Positions 23,634-34,234 of a DNA stretch of 64,000 bases are shown here, in pieces. The position numbers were made by a program, and so were the translations under genes. Source of the DNA: Capra hircus (lineage: Eukaryota; Chordata; Mammalia; Artiodactyla; Bovidae); NCBI RefSeq assembly GCF_001704415.2, contig NC_030819.1, positions 35,706,575 through 35,770,574 on the forward strand, written 5' to 3'. The notes below the pieces were generated by a model, which did not search any database, was not told the origin of the DNA, and saw nothing but the letters and a program-made list of their open reading frames with translations. Positions within the stretch are counted from its first letter, which is position 1, and each line of letters begins with the position of its first letter.

Positions 23634-23647
23634 TTCCCCCCTGTCCT
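23634..23647 (-). other. Polypurine tract
   Basis: Minus-strand AGGACAGGGGGGAA abuts the 3' LTR start, the normal site for plus-strand priming in retroviruses. Confidence 0.8.
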
Positions 23648-23651
23648 TAGA

Positions 23652-24480
23652 TCATATAGAAGAATCTTCCTCTCGGTCCTGAGACACAGTTTGATATTGT
23701 TGTCGAAGCACAAACAGCTGTACTGTATTTATGCGTTCCTTTACAAAGGCTACAAGTCTATTGATAATACATGGGCCGAAGGTAAGCATTAGTAAAAGTA
23801 CTAGCAGGGGTCCTAGCAACATGGAGATTAAGGTAGTCAGCCAAGGGGATTGTTGAAACCAAGATTCAAACCATCCCTGTTGAGCCTCACGTTCTCGTTT
23901 ACGTTGGGCTAGTCCTTCTCTCACTTTGGCCATAGATTCTCTAACTATTCCTGTATGATCCACATAGAAACAGCACTCTTTTCCTAGGGCAGCATAGAGT
24001 CCCCCTTGTTGCAGAAAGAGCAGATCTAATCCCCTCCTGTTTGCTTTTTTCTGGATTGAACCTTATTCTGACTTGTGCATAACTGCAACTTTTACAGCTA
24101 AAAGTTGGATCTCCGAGGACCCTAGGGAGGGGCTTGGCGAATGAAAAATTAAGTAAATCTTGATTTCCTATTTCCCAGCGCCGAGGTCCATCATTAGAAG
24201 TAACACAATCCCAAGTTTTACAATGAGTCTTGTGCCCCCCCACAGGTCTTTCAGTCATGTCTGGGTGCGCCTGGGCATGCCCAGAACCCTTGTTCTCAAA
24301 GATAACCCCTAGCCCAAGGCACATTTACCATCGGCTTAAGGTCAAAGTACAAGTCTGGCCACCATGCGTTTGGTGGATGTATTGCGGTAGTGGAGTTTAG
24401 CACCTCTCGTGTTAGTCCATTTTGCAGCTTCCAGGTGATTTTGACGGGTTGATGTGGGTTCAGACAAGCGCAAATGCTCA
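23652..24480 (-). pseudogene. env pseudogene with internal deletion
   Basis: The left-over surface-subunit N-terminal part (about 24480-24060) has the WWPDLYFDL segment typical of gammaretroviral env. It runs into the transmembrane subunit at about 24025 without the rest of the surface subunit, fusion region and N-terminal half of the ectodomain. The transmembrane part keeps a hydrophobic anchor (roughly residues 40-65 of the 103-codon frame 23963-23652) and cytoplasmic tail. In its CX6CC-type motif the first cysteine position reads Tyr (GLYAALGKECC). Frames are broken, so no functional envelope is encoded. Confidence 0.88.
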
Positions 24481-27005
24481 CATAGTTGCCGTCCCAACTG
24501 AGCAGGGAGTATCAAGTAGCCGTCTGAGTCTCAGTACCATCCATCTTTATCTTTTTGAAGGTTGGTGTGTTTTTGGATCCAAGCAAAGTCTGTGGATGAA
24601 TACTCAGGGGTTGGGGGCAGAGTTCCCATACCTGGAGGTGGAAGTCCGATTGCCAACACAGGGGTGATGAAATCTTTATTAGCTACTTTTCGAGCTGCCA
24701 GGTCTGCGGCACGATTCCCTTGTGCCGTGGGGCTGTCACCCTTCTGATGTCCAGGTACGTGTACTATTGACACAGCCCGAGGCATCTGTACAGCCTCTAA
24801 AAGTCTACGGATTTCAGGCAAGTTTTTAATTTCTTTTCCTTCAGCTGTCAAAAACCCCCGTTCCCGATATATCGGGCCCTGGATGTGTACCGTGCCAAAA
24901 GCATAGCGACTGTCAGTGAAAATAGTTATTTTTTTTTCCTTTGGCTCTCTCTAATGCTTGAATCAGGGCAATTAACTCTGCCTTTTGTGCTGAGGTATCC
25001 AGGGGAAGGGCCTCTGCCCATATCGTCTGTCCAGAGTCATCTACTACTGTGGCCCCCGCCCGTCTCTGTCCATCTTTTACATAACTGCTGCCGTCTGTGA
25101 ACCATTTTAGCTCACTGTTATCCAGTGGAGTATCGGTTAAGTCCTTTCGCATTGCTGTTACCCCGGCCAGTATCTCATCACAATCATGGAGGGGGCTATT
25201 TTCCCCCGGATTGGGCAAAAGAGTGGCCGGATTTAGAGTGCAGGGCGTTTGGAAATGAATCCGTGGGGTGTCAAGTAGCAAGGCCTGGTAGTGCATCAAG
25301 CTGGCATTAGAAATCCACTTACCTGGGGGTTGCTTTAAAACTCTCTCTATGGCATGAGGAGTGTAGACCAAGAGTCTCTGTCCATAAGTCAGTTTATCAG
25401 CATCGTGGACTAAGAGTGTGGTGGCCGCGATGATACGGAGGCAAGGTGGCCATCTGGCTGCCACTGGGTCCAGTCTCTTGGAAAGGTAAGCTACAGGTCG
25501 CTTCCATGGTCCCCATCTCTGTGTTAGTACCCTTTTTCCTATCCCCCGCTTTTTATCTACAAATAATTGGAAAGGCTTAGATGGATCAGGGAGGGCAAGG
25601 GCAGGAGCTTCTAGCAAGGCTTGCCTGAGCTCTTGGAAGGCCTCTTTCATTGGCTCAGTCCATTTTCAGTCCTTGTTTTCTTTGGTCCCCTCATATAGGG
25701 GCCTGGCCTTTTTTGCAAACCCCAAGATCCATAACTGGCAATATCCCACCGTTCCCAGAAATTCTCTCACTTGTCTAGGGTTAGCCGGCTCACGGATCTG
25801 GAGGATGGTTTCTTTCATAGCCTGTGTTAGCCACCTCTGGCCCTGTTTTATCTTATAACCGAGGTGTGTAACCTCTTGCTTGGCAATCTGGGCCTTTTGG
25901 GCACTAGCCCAGTAACCTAAAGTCCCCAAGGTTTGGAGAAGGTCACCTGTTGCCTCTTGGCACTCTTTCTCTGTAGCCGCTGCCAGCATAAGGTCATAAA
26001 CATATTGTAATAAAACAATGGTAGGGTGTTCAACCCGATACTCACGGAGGTCTTTGTCCAGGGCCTCATTAAATAACGTGGGCGAGTTTTTGAAACCCTG
26101 TGGTAAGCGAGTCCATGTCAGCTGCACAGGGGTCTGACCACCGTCTTCCTGCCATTTGAAGGCAAAGATTTCTTGGCTTGCGGGGGCAAGAGGCAAACTG
26201 AAAAAGGCATCTTTTAAATCTAAAACAGTGTACCAAATGTAGTTTGGAGGCAAGTTGCTTAGCAATGTATAAGGGTTAGGAACCATAGGATGAATATAAT
26301 TTACCCGTTTGTTGACTTTTCGTAGATCTTGAACCGGTCTAAAATCAGTTCCCCCAGGCTTTTTCATAGGCAACAGGGAAGTGTTCCATGGGGACCGGCA
26401 CCTTCTCAAGACCCTAGCGTCTATGAGGTGTTGTATGTGAGGAGTAATTTTTTTTGCCGAGCCTCTTGACTCATGGGATATTGTCGCACTCTCACTGGTG
26501 AGGCACTGGCTTTTAGTTCCACAATAGGGGGCCTCTGTTTGGCCAGTCCCATTCCTGCTGTTTCAGCCTAGGCCTGAGGGTATCTCCGAACCCATGGCTG
26601 TACTTCTGGACTTATTGTCTCTGGGGCCTTTGGCAAGTACAGTCTGTATTTATTTTTTAATGCCAGAGACAAGACCTGAAGAGGATGCCCGATTCCATCT
26701 AAAACTGACACTTGCCCGTGGTCGAAATGAACTTGGGCATTTACTTTAGACAGTAAATCTTTTCCCAGCAAGGGCGCTGGACACTCAGGTATCACCAGAA
26801 AGGAATGGGTCACTTGGTGGGCCCCCAAGTTCACATGCCGTTTTGTAGTCCATCCATATCGCTTAGTCCCGGTTGCTCCCTGCACCTAGCTACTTTTTCT
26901 AGACACGGGTCCATCTTTTTGGTTTAAGACTGAGTATTGAGCTCCCATATCTACCATGAAGCCAACCAGTTTTCCCTCCACATTTATAGTTACCCAGGAC
27001 TTGGG
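24480..27005 (-). pseudogene. pro-pol pseudogene (protease, RT, RNase H; integrase mostly missing)
   Basis: Protease: the active-site motif reads DMGA (26951-26940) instead of the DTGA-type motif; further protease sequence runs to about 26570. RT: a 247-codon frame at 26409-25666 has the LPQGFKNSP segment, but the catalytic YVDD-type motif reads YVYD (26004-25993). An in-frame stop separates it from the connection/RNase H frame at 25650-24913, which has FTDGSSY and AQKAELIAL. A homopolymer frameshift near 24930 follows, then the RNase H end with HVPGHQKGD. Only the first residues of integrase remain (about 24560-24480) before the sequence jumps to env. Confidence 0.92.
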
Positions 27006-27009
27006 GAGG

Positions 27010-28363
27010 GGCTTTGAGCCCTGACCCCCCTAGTCACTATCTTTACCTACATAGAGGATATGACTGTCTGGAGAGGGAGTCTCATTCTTAGGGTTCTTGG
27101 GCCCCTCTTTTAGATTTTTATGGTTTTTTTCAGCTCCAAATTCTCTCTCTTTTTTTTTTAATGCGGTCCTCTCTCTCTTCTGGGGTCTCTCTATGATTAA
27201 AAACTCTCTCGGCTGCCCTCACTAGATCTTGCAAGGATTGTTCATTTAACCTCTCTATCTTTTGTAACTTTTTTCTAATATCGGGGGCTGCTTGATTTAC
27301 AAATGCTAACATAACTGCTGCTCGTGACTCATCTGCCTGTGGGTCCATAGGGGTATACTGTCTAAAAGCTTCCATTATCTTTTCCAGGAAGGCTGCTGGG
27401 CTCTCATTTGGCTCTTGTCTCACTGGATTTATTTTGGCCAAATTAGTTGGCTTTCTGGTGGCCGCTCTAAGGCCAGCCATGAGAGTCTGATGGTACACTC
27501 GGAGACGCTCCTTACCTTCAGCGCGTTTGAAGTCCCAGTTGGGTCACACCAAGGGGATCCCCTCCTCAATGAGGTTAGGCTGTACTGTGGGCCTCCCATC
27601 CACCCCTGGCACATTTTTCCGGGCTTCTGACAGGATCCGTTCGTGCTCCTCTGTAGTAAAAAGTACCTGTAACAGTTGCTGACAATCATCCCAAGTGGGA
27701 TTGTGAGTAAACAGGATAGACTCTAAAAGATCAATAAGACCCTGCGGTTTTTCAGAGAAGGAGGGAGTCTGGGTTTTTTAATTGTACAAATCACTAGTGG
27801 AGAAGGGCCAATACTGATATGTCCGTTCTCCACCCTCTCTGGCTGGCCCCGCCTGGACCGGAAATGCATGAATGGTGGAGGAGGGAACCTCTGGGTCTTC
27901 TTCTGCTTCGCCGGCCATTTTTTTTTTTTTTTTTTTTGCCTTTCTCCGAGTTCCCTAGGCGGGGCCCCTTTCTCTGGGAGGAGCTGAAGGCTTGGTTCTC
28001 TTTTTGGCTTCTCCCGATGAAACCTGTGGAACCTGTGGAAGCAAGGGTGGGGAACAGGGAAGGGAAGTGAGGGGCTGAAAAACAAAAGGTTTTACCTAGG
28101 CCAGGGGGTTTTCCACCAGGTCCTGTCAGACCAAAACGTATGGAGTTTGGTCTGGCTGGGTGTCCTGAAGGGTAGGGGGCGAGCACCTTCTCTCTGACCA
28201 CTTGAATAGTAGGCAGGCTGAAGGTGCCTTCTTGTGGCCAGCTGACATCAAAAGTTACTAACTTGCTTTTTTTTACCAGCAATGATAGATTCTGTGCTCT
28301 AGACTTGAAATCAGAGAAGTGGTTAATCATAAGAGATAAAGGAGTAGAAGTTGTTTGTCCCAT
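27010..28363 (-). pseudogene. gag pseudogene (matrix, p12-like, capsid; nucleocapsid damaged)
   Basis: The start at 28363 encodes MGQTTSTPLSLM, the myristoylation-type N-terminus of gammaretroviral matrix. A proline-rich middle region with a long lysine-coding homopolymer follows (about 27918-27936). Capsid spans roughly 27830-27160, including the NESPAAFLEKIMEAF segment of the major homology region. The expected CCHC zinc knuckle of nucleocapsid is not visible between about 27130 and 27010, so that part appears deleted. At least one nonsense change (near 27780) and frame shifts separate the pieces. Confidence 0.9.
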
Positions 28364-28495
28364 GATCACAGAAAAGTACACTAGGAACCCACAGAGCACA
28401 CAAACAGCAATGCAGACACCACAAATAGACAAACAGATAACAAACGTAAGGTGGCCACCGACAATGCACTCAATCTTACCTGCAGGATGTTCACA

Positions 28496-28740
28496 GAGCC
28501 AGCCGCCTCCCCAGCACGAAACCAGGCCCCGGCCTTATGCTGGACTTAATCCAGTAACCAGAGCCAGCTGCCTCCCCAGCACAAAACCAGGCCCCGGCCT
28601 TACGCTGACTTAATCCAGTAACCAGAGCCAGCTGCCTCCCCAGCACGAAACCAGGCCCCGGCCTTACGCTGACTTGCCTCTGCACTTTACAGCCAGATGC
28701 CTCCCCAGTACGATACCGGGCCCCGGACTTAATCTGGGCT
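28496..28740 (-). repeat. Four tandem 64-65-base repeats in the proviral leader
   Basis: Copies begin at about 28496, 28561, 28625 and 28690. Each carries GCCTCCCCAGCAC and CAGGCCCCGGCCTTA (plus-strand sense), the last more diverged. They lie between the primer site and gag, where packaging and translation signals normally sit. Confidence 0.88.
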
Positions 28741-28832
28741 TCTGCAACGTTAGCACCGGTGCTCAGAGCTCTTATCTCCTAACGAGGTTACTCCCTTTTA
28801 CCAGGAGAGTTGTCCTTCCTGGCGGGACGGAG

Positions 28833-28850
28833 ATCCCAGACGAGCCCCCA
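28833..28850 (-). other. Primer binding site, tRNA-Pro type
   Basis: Minus-strand TGGGGGCTCGTCTGGGAT lies two bases inside the 5' LTR. It matches the proline-tRNA primer site used by gammaretroviruses except for one base as I recall it. Confidence 0.85.
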
Positions 28851-28852
28851 AA

Positions 28853-29148
28853 TGTTATGCTCCGAGCCCGTATCTCCGAACCGACCGAGAGAGCAAGTCC
28901 ACCACAGTAATGCAAAAACAAGAAGGGAGTTTATCTCTAGCACGCTAGGGCTCAAGTCTCATCCCACACAAGGGAATCCGACAAGAGCCCCGAACAAAGG
29001 AGTATGGCGGCTTATATACAGGCAATTCTTTGTCTCAGTTATAGGAGTAGCTGGCATTACATGATTGGCCAGGCAGGATGAGCGCATATCCTGTCTCTTT
29101 CTGGTAAACATGACTCAGGTCCTAGAGACCGTCATTTGGTCCCTAACA
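28853..29148 (-). repeat. 5' LTR of the provirus
   Basis: 296 bases, TGTTA...TAACA ends. On the minus strand there is a TATA-like GTATATAAG in the middle, consistent with the U3/R border. It is adjacent to the primer binding site, which makes it the 5' LTR. Confidence 0.93.
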
Positions 29149-29891
29149 CAAATTAATAACTGCACAAAAATTCATGACTAAGAGAGTTAAAACATTAACA
29201 TGGGTAAAAAAAGAAAATTAATTAATCAGCATATATTTATTGAGCAACAAAAAATATTTATTGAGTTGCTAGCTAGCAGAGATACCAAGACACATAAACG
29301 CTGGTCCCTCAAAAGTCAAACACAAATATGAACCTGATAAAATACTAGGAGTATTTTGACTTTAAGTCAAATTTTAGAGATAAGATTATTTCTGCTCTTC
29401 TAGTGGCTTGTAGAAATTTCACATCATTTGCAAAATAATTGCAATGTAATCCCACAAGAAAAATTCTTTGCCAATGAAGTGTTTTGTTCTTTAAGCCCTC
29501 ACTGACAGAAAAGTTTACTGGATGCTAAATTAAAAGATCAGGAGCTATAAATTTTCAGATCTACTTTTAATTGCTATCCTGACATATTTGGCCAACACAG
29601 TGGAGAAAATAAATTCTTGTGAATAACTAAATTTTTCGAATCAGACACCAGTATCCTGCATGTTTATTGCCATATCTGTTGGATAGATCTAATGTCAAGT
29701 TAGGACAGTGGTTGTAAATTAACATGACACCCACCATAAACATCCATTTCTAGTCTGATCCTTTTGAAAAGATCCCTGGGCTTATAATTCTTAAAGTTCT
29801 TAAAAGCATGATTAGAGTAGGAGCATGAATTATGAAGGTAGTACTTAACAGACAATTATAAGATTTAGAAAAAGAACAAGAAAAACTTTTC

Positions 29892-30108
29892 AAAGTGAAA
29901 GTTAGTGAAAGTGAAAGTGAAGTCGCTCAGTCATGCCCGACTCTTTGCGACCCCGTGGACGGTAGCTCACCAGGCTCCTCCGTCCATGGGATTCTGCAGG
30001 CAAGAATACTGGAGTGGGTTGCCATTTCCTTCTCCAGGAGATCTTCCTGACCCAGGGATCAAACCCAGGTCTCCCACATTGCAGGCAGACGCTTTAACCT
30101 CTGAGCCA
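29892..30108 (-). mobile_element. Bov-tA SINE
   Basis: Antisense, with a GTGAAAGTGAAAGTGAAG-type tail at the left, then GTCGCTCAGTCATGCCCGAC to CTCTGAGCC. Confidence 0.9.
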
Positions 30109-30193
30109 AAGTAAAGTCAAGCAGGATCTTAATAACACTGGGCCCACAGATCTCAACTAAAACTGGCGTCAAATAGCTTGGCTGACATTTCTG

Positions 30194-30569
30194 TGTTATG
30201 CACTGAGCCCGTATCTCCAAACCAACCGAGAGAGTGAACAAGTCCACCGTGGTAATGCAAAGGCAAGAAGGGAATTTTTATTTCTAGCGCGCTAGGGCTC
30301 AAGCCTCATCCGACGCAGCGGAATCAGAGAGAGCCCCGAACAAAGCAGTATGGCGGTTTATATACAGTCAGCTCTTTGTCTCAGTTACAGGGTACTTGGC
30401 GATACCTGATTGGACAGGCAGAATGAGCTCATGCAACGCCTTCCTTATGCTATCGCATATAGAAAATTTTCCTTATTTGGTTAAGGAATGTTCTTCAAGA
30501 AAACAGGAAACATGACTCAGGTCCCCGGCGCTGTTATGCACCTCATTGAGCCGACCACCCTGCCTAACA
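30194..30569 (-). repeat. Solo LTR of the same ERV family, with target-site duplication
   Basis: TGTTATGCACTGAGCCCGTA to CCTAACA, clearly related to the 23338/28853 LTRs, including the TATA-like region and TAGCGCGCTAGGGCTCAAG block. It is 376 bases; the extra ~80 bases lie in the right part (about 30432-30512). TTCTG flanks it at 30189-30193 and 30570-30574. No internal viral sequence adjoins it. Confidence 0.92.
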
Positions 30570-30892
30570 TTCTGCATATCTTCATCACCTTGTACATGAA
30601 AGCATGCTACCAACTTCAATACTCATTGTAGCACATTAATATCTCCCACCATCCGGGCATATTCTACCAATGCAAGAGATCAATGATGATTATAAGATTG
30701 ATAAGGGAGAGTGAAACATTTGCAATATTGTGAATACTAAGAATAAAAGTTCTGGTAAAATGTGCCTGGGGATAGTCTGGAAAATTGACTTAAATTTATC
30801 TCAATAAATCTCAATTTATTTATTTTTTTAACCTTCTATGAACCTCCTTTTTGCCCTCTGCATGTGTTTCCTAAAGAAAACCAAATGAAAGA

Positions 30893-31082
30893 ACTTTCCA
30901 GGAGGTCCAGTGGTTAACAAACCAGGGGATGCAGGTTTGATCCCTGGTGAGGGAACTAAGATCCCACAAGCCACAAGGCAACTGAGCCCACGTGCACCAC
31001 AATGAAAGATCCTGCATGACGCAACAAAGATCATACAACAAAGACCCAGAGCAGCTAAGTAAATAATTTAAAAAAAAAATTT
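30893..31082 (+). mobile_element. CHR-2-type SINE
   Basis: CCAGGAGGTCCAGTGGTTAA head region, GGTTTGATCCCTGGTGAGGG box, CAAAGACCCAGAGCAGCTAA tail and a poly(A) run. Confidence 0.85.
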
Positions 31083-31360
31083 TTTTAAGGCCTAGTACTG
31101 AGCATTAAAAATAAAACAAACAAACAAAAAAACAAATGGAGACATTCCTTCTTGGTGCTTTCAAAGCAACAAAGAAAGAAACTATTACTTTCTGTACTTC
31201 GGGCTCCCTCCCTGAGATCCAGCCAGCCCACAGAGACCCGGCCCCAGCCCCGGGACAATGATCAGTCACCTTCAAATTCCCAGAGCTCAGAACTGTGTTC
31301 TCAGCATAGGAAGTTCAAGTGTGAAAAGTGGAAATATTGTCTATACACATTTTCTTCATA

Positions 31361-31578
31361 AGAAAGTGAAGAAGTGTTAGTCACTCAGTCGCGTCTGACT
31401 CTTTGTGACCCCATGGACTATGGCTCACCAGGTTCCTCTGTCCCTGGGATTTCCCAGGCAAGAATACTGGAGTGGGTTGCCATTCCCTTCTCGAGTGGAT
31501 CTTCCGCACCCAGAGATCAAACCCAGGTCTCCTGCATTGCAGGAAGATTCTTTCCTGTCTGAGCCACCAGGGAAACCC
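31361..31578 (-). mobile_element. Bov-tA SINE with 10-base target-site duplication
   Basis: Antisense element with TTTCTTCATA at 31351-31360 and 31579-31588 on either side. Confidence 0.93.
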
Positions 31579-31588
31579 TTTCTTCATA

Positions 31589-32104
31589 GCAGTTGTAATT
31601 AGAATTAAAATAGGTTTATATCATAACCTTATATTGAATATATTTTGTTTTGTCACTGTATTGAAATTTGTCAAAATTCAAATAGCTGTAAACGAAGAAT
31701 GAATAATAATCACTTGAAATGTTGAAATAATTAATTAAGGTGATTTACCTTCTGTAAACCTAGCTATCAAAGAAAAACAGCATTCTTGGCCCCTAAGAAT
31801 AAAAGATTCAGATAAAAATGTTTTCTAATGAGCAGTATGCCTAGTCTTACAGGAAAGGCCAAAATTCCAATCAACCTTGCTAAAATTGCATGCCTGCTAA
31901 CTTGAGCTATTTTGAGATATTTTTTTAAGTTAAACCATGTCCAAGTTACAGAAGAAATATGCACAGTTCTCTTGTGCACAGAAACAAAGCCTGATCTGTT
32001 CATTCCACCTTGTTATTTAAATTCTTTGAAAAATTAGATGAATCTGATAATTTATGAAACCAACTTTGAAATTATATTCAATGCAGCCTAATGCACTTGT
32101 GGAG
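31589..32104. other. Intergenic, nothing recognised
   Basis: AT-rich. The minus-strand frame at 31767-32003 has no motif. Confidence 0.4.
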
Positions 32105-32305
32105 TGATGTGATAATAATAGCCACCACTTCTTGTGTGCTGGTCTTTATGTATTATTGATACATAAGTAATTCTCACAAAGAGACAAAAAAAAAAAATTG
32201 CATAAAAGTACTCCTACTTAAGATGTTAATAGTTTGCCCAAAACCACTCAGAATCAGAGCCAAGAATCAAACTATGTCTAACACCAAAGTCTGAGCTCTG
32301 TTTAT
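32105..32305 (+). mobile_element. MIR SINE
   Basis: MIR-like core and tail: GTGATAATAATAGCCACCAC, GTTTGCCCAAAACCACTCAG, CAGAGCCAAGAATCAAAC, TCTGAGCTCTG. Confidence 0.65.
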
Positions 32306-32582
32306 GAAGCAATGATATTTAGATAATTGTTAGTGATCCTAATAATGTCTCATTTTAAAAATAGTAGAACCATTGCATTGTATGCCATAACCTCAGTATC
32401 TTGCTGTCCATCAAACATTGTGAGAACACTGAAATTCGAAATTATTAGAAAGGGAATTTAGAAAGGAAAGGGTACTAACTGGGCATTAGAGGGGGAAAAA
32501 AAATCTCTCTTAAAAAAGTTCCATAAGCTGGGATGTTCAGATCTCTCTGCTCCTCCTCCAACGTTCAGCTCTGCATCTGGGC

Positions 32583-32692
32583 TCTAGAATCTCCCTTCTC
32601 AGTGAGGTCCTCAGACCAGCAACCCAGGTGCTCGTTAGAAACAGACAGTTTCAGAATCTGCACTTTAAGAAGATCTAGGTTCTCATATACTC
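32583..32692 (+). mobile_element. MER5A-like hAT transposon fragment
   Basis: CCTCAGACCAGCAACCCAGG, GTTAGAAACAGACAGTTTCA and AATCTGCACTTTAAGAAGAT follow the MER5A consensus order. Confidence 0.6.
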
Positions 32693-33420
32693 ACTAAAGT
32701 CTGAAACGCTCTGCTGGATGATACACGTCTTATCCTCCCCCACCCCTCATCCGTCCCCCAGTCATCCCATTTCTTTGCTGTGTTGTCAGTTTCTCTCTGC
32801 TGTTTTTGTTTCCTCGCATAGAAACACTCTTATAAACAACAGCAACAAAAAACAATCCTCTCTGATCCTGCCTGAATCCAGCTATGACCATGTTTTGCTT
32901 CTTTTCTCAACCAAGTGCCTTGAAGGTGGTGTCTGTGCCCCCTAAATCCATATTTTCACCCTCTGTTCATATCCCAACCCACTGCAGGATGGTTCAGTTA
33001 CCTCCTGGATATCACCTGGCATCTACTACATGCGAAGCACTGAACCAGACTCAGGATAAAATGATGTGCAAGAAACACTGTCTTTGCCTTCAAATGAGTA
33101 TCTTCAAAATTGTTTTGACATAGATCACCACCGACTTCCTAAACTGCCAATTTCAGTAAGCACTTTTCTTTCATTATTTAGGAGACTCCAGTTGTCTTCC
33201 TAGGTCAAACATCAAACAGATTTTGTATTTTGTTAAATGCAAAACAATACTACTCCTCTCACTAACTTTTTTAAAGGAAATAGCTATTTTAATCGAAATG
33301 TTATCTGTTAACTTATAAGGTGTTTATTTTTATTTTAAAATACATTAATATTCTTAAAATTATTACTTAAATTTATGACTTACAAATCAACAGATGTAAC
33401 TTATAAAGTTCCTCTGGGCT

Positions 33421-34222
33421 TTGCACTTTCAGCTCAGAGGAGGCCAAGGTGCAACTTTCTTCAGTAGTCCGGAATCTGGGTTCACCTGACACTAGCCGCC
33501 TCTGCCATACTGCCTAAGCATGTGTTAGTCGTGTCCACCTCTTTGCGACCCCATGGACAGTAGCCTGCCAGGCTCCTCTAACCATGGAATTCTCCAAGCA
33601 AGAATACCAGAGTGAGTTGCCATTCCTTCTCCAGGGCATCTTCCCGACCCAGGGTTTGAACTTAGGTCTCCTGCATTGCATGCAGATTTTTTTCCAACTG
33701 AGCCACCAAGCCCAACAAGGTCAAAGTCGTGTACCTGTGGTATATCGGTGGGGAAGTCGGTGTTGTGTCTGCCCTGGCCCCTTGGGTCTGTTTCCAAAAG
33801 AGGTTGATGTTGACACCACCAAGGCAACTGGTGATTGGAAGGGTCTGCAGATTAAAATGAAAATGACGATTCAGAACAGACAGGCCAAGCCTGAGGTGAT
33901 ACCTTCTGCTTCTGCCCTTATCATCAAAACCCTCAAGGAACCGCCAAGAGACAGAAGCAGAAAAACATTAAGCACAGTGGAAACATCACTTTTGATGAGA
34001 TTATCCACATTGCCCAGCAGATATGGCATCAATCTCTACCCAGAGAACTAAAGAGATCCTGGCAACTGGTCAGACTGTGGGCTGCAATGCTGATGGCTGC
34101 CACCCTCACGACGTCATAGATGACATCAACAGTGGTGCGGTGGAGTGCCCAACTGGTTAAGAACTACAAAGAAAAGAAAAATAATAAAGAGTTGACAACC
34201 AGTGGATTAAAAAAAAAAAAAA
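33421..34222 (+). pseudogene. RPL12: RPL12 processed pseudogene split by a SINE
   Basis: Retrocopy of the ribosomal protein L12 mRNA. The RPL12 5' UTR is recognisable (GGAGGCCAAGGTGCAACTTT from about 33439). The start codon reads ATA, then a Bov-tA sits after the first few codons (33520-33703), then coding sequence resumes (CCCAACAAGGTCAAAGTCGT). Pieces in different frames include TTKATGDWKGLQIK, NRQAKPEVIPSASALIIKTL, and GCNADGCHPHDVIDDINSGA. It ends with the 3' UTR and poly(A) at 34208-34222. No introns. Direct repeats TCCTCTGGGCT (33410-33420 and 34224-34234) mark the target site. Several frameshifts and the lost ATG make it non-coding. Confidence 0.93.
33520..33703 (-). mobile_element. 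Bov-tA SINE inside the RPL12 pseudogene
   Basis: GTTAGTCGTGTCCACCTCTT to AACTGAGCCACCAAG, antisense to the pseudogene. It must have inserted after the retrocopy, since pseudogene sequence lies on both sides. Confidence 0.9.
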
Positions 34223-34234
34223 GTCCTCTGGGCT

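Larger units (their letters stand above)
23338..29148 (-). mobile_element. Endogenous retrovirus (gammaretrovirus-like, class I), defective provirus
   Basis: A 5.8-kb provirus read on the minus strand: 5' LTR, tRNA-Pro-type primer site, repeat-rich leader, gag, pro, partial pol, partial env, polypurine tract, 3' LTR. A 5-base target-site duplication CAAAT flanks it (23333-23337 and 29149-29153). The two 296-base LTRs differ at 9 positions by my count (about 3 percent), all transitions, so it is old enough to be degenerate but young on a mammalian scale. All reading frames are broken and large parts of integrase and env are deleted. Both neighbouring host genes and the provirus share transcriptional direction. 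Confidence 0.95.

Noticed and set aside
28496..28740. Tandem repeats considered as a CRISPR-like array
   Set aside because: Units are contiguous with no unique spacers, in a retroviral leader of a mammalian genome.
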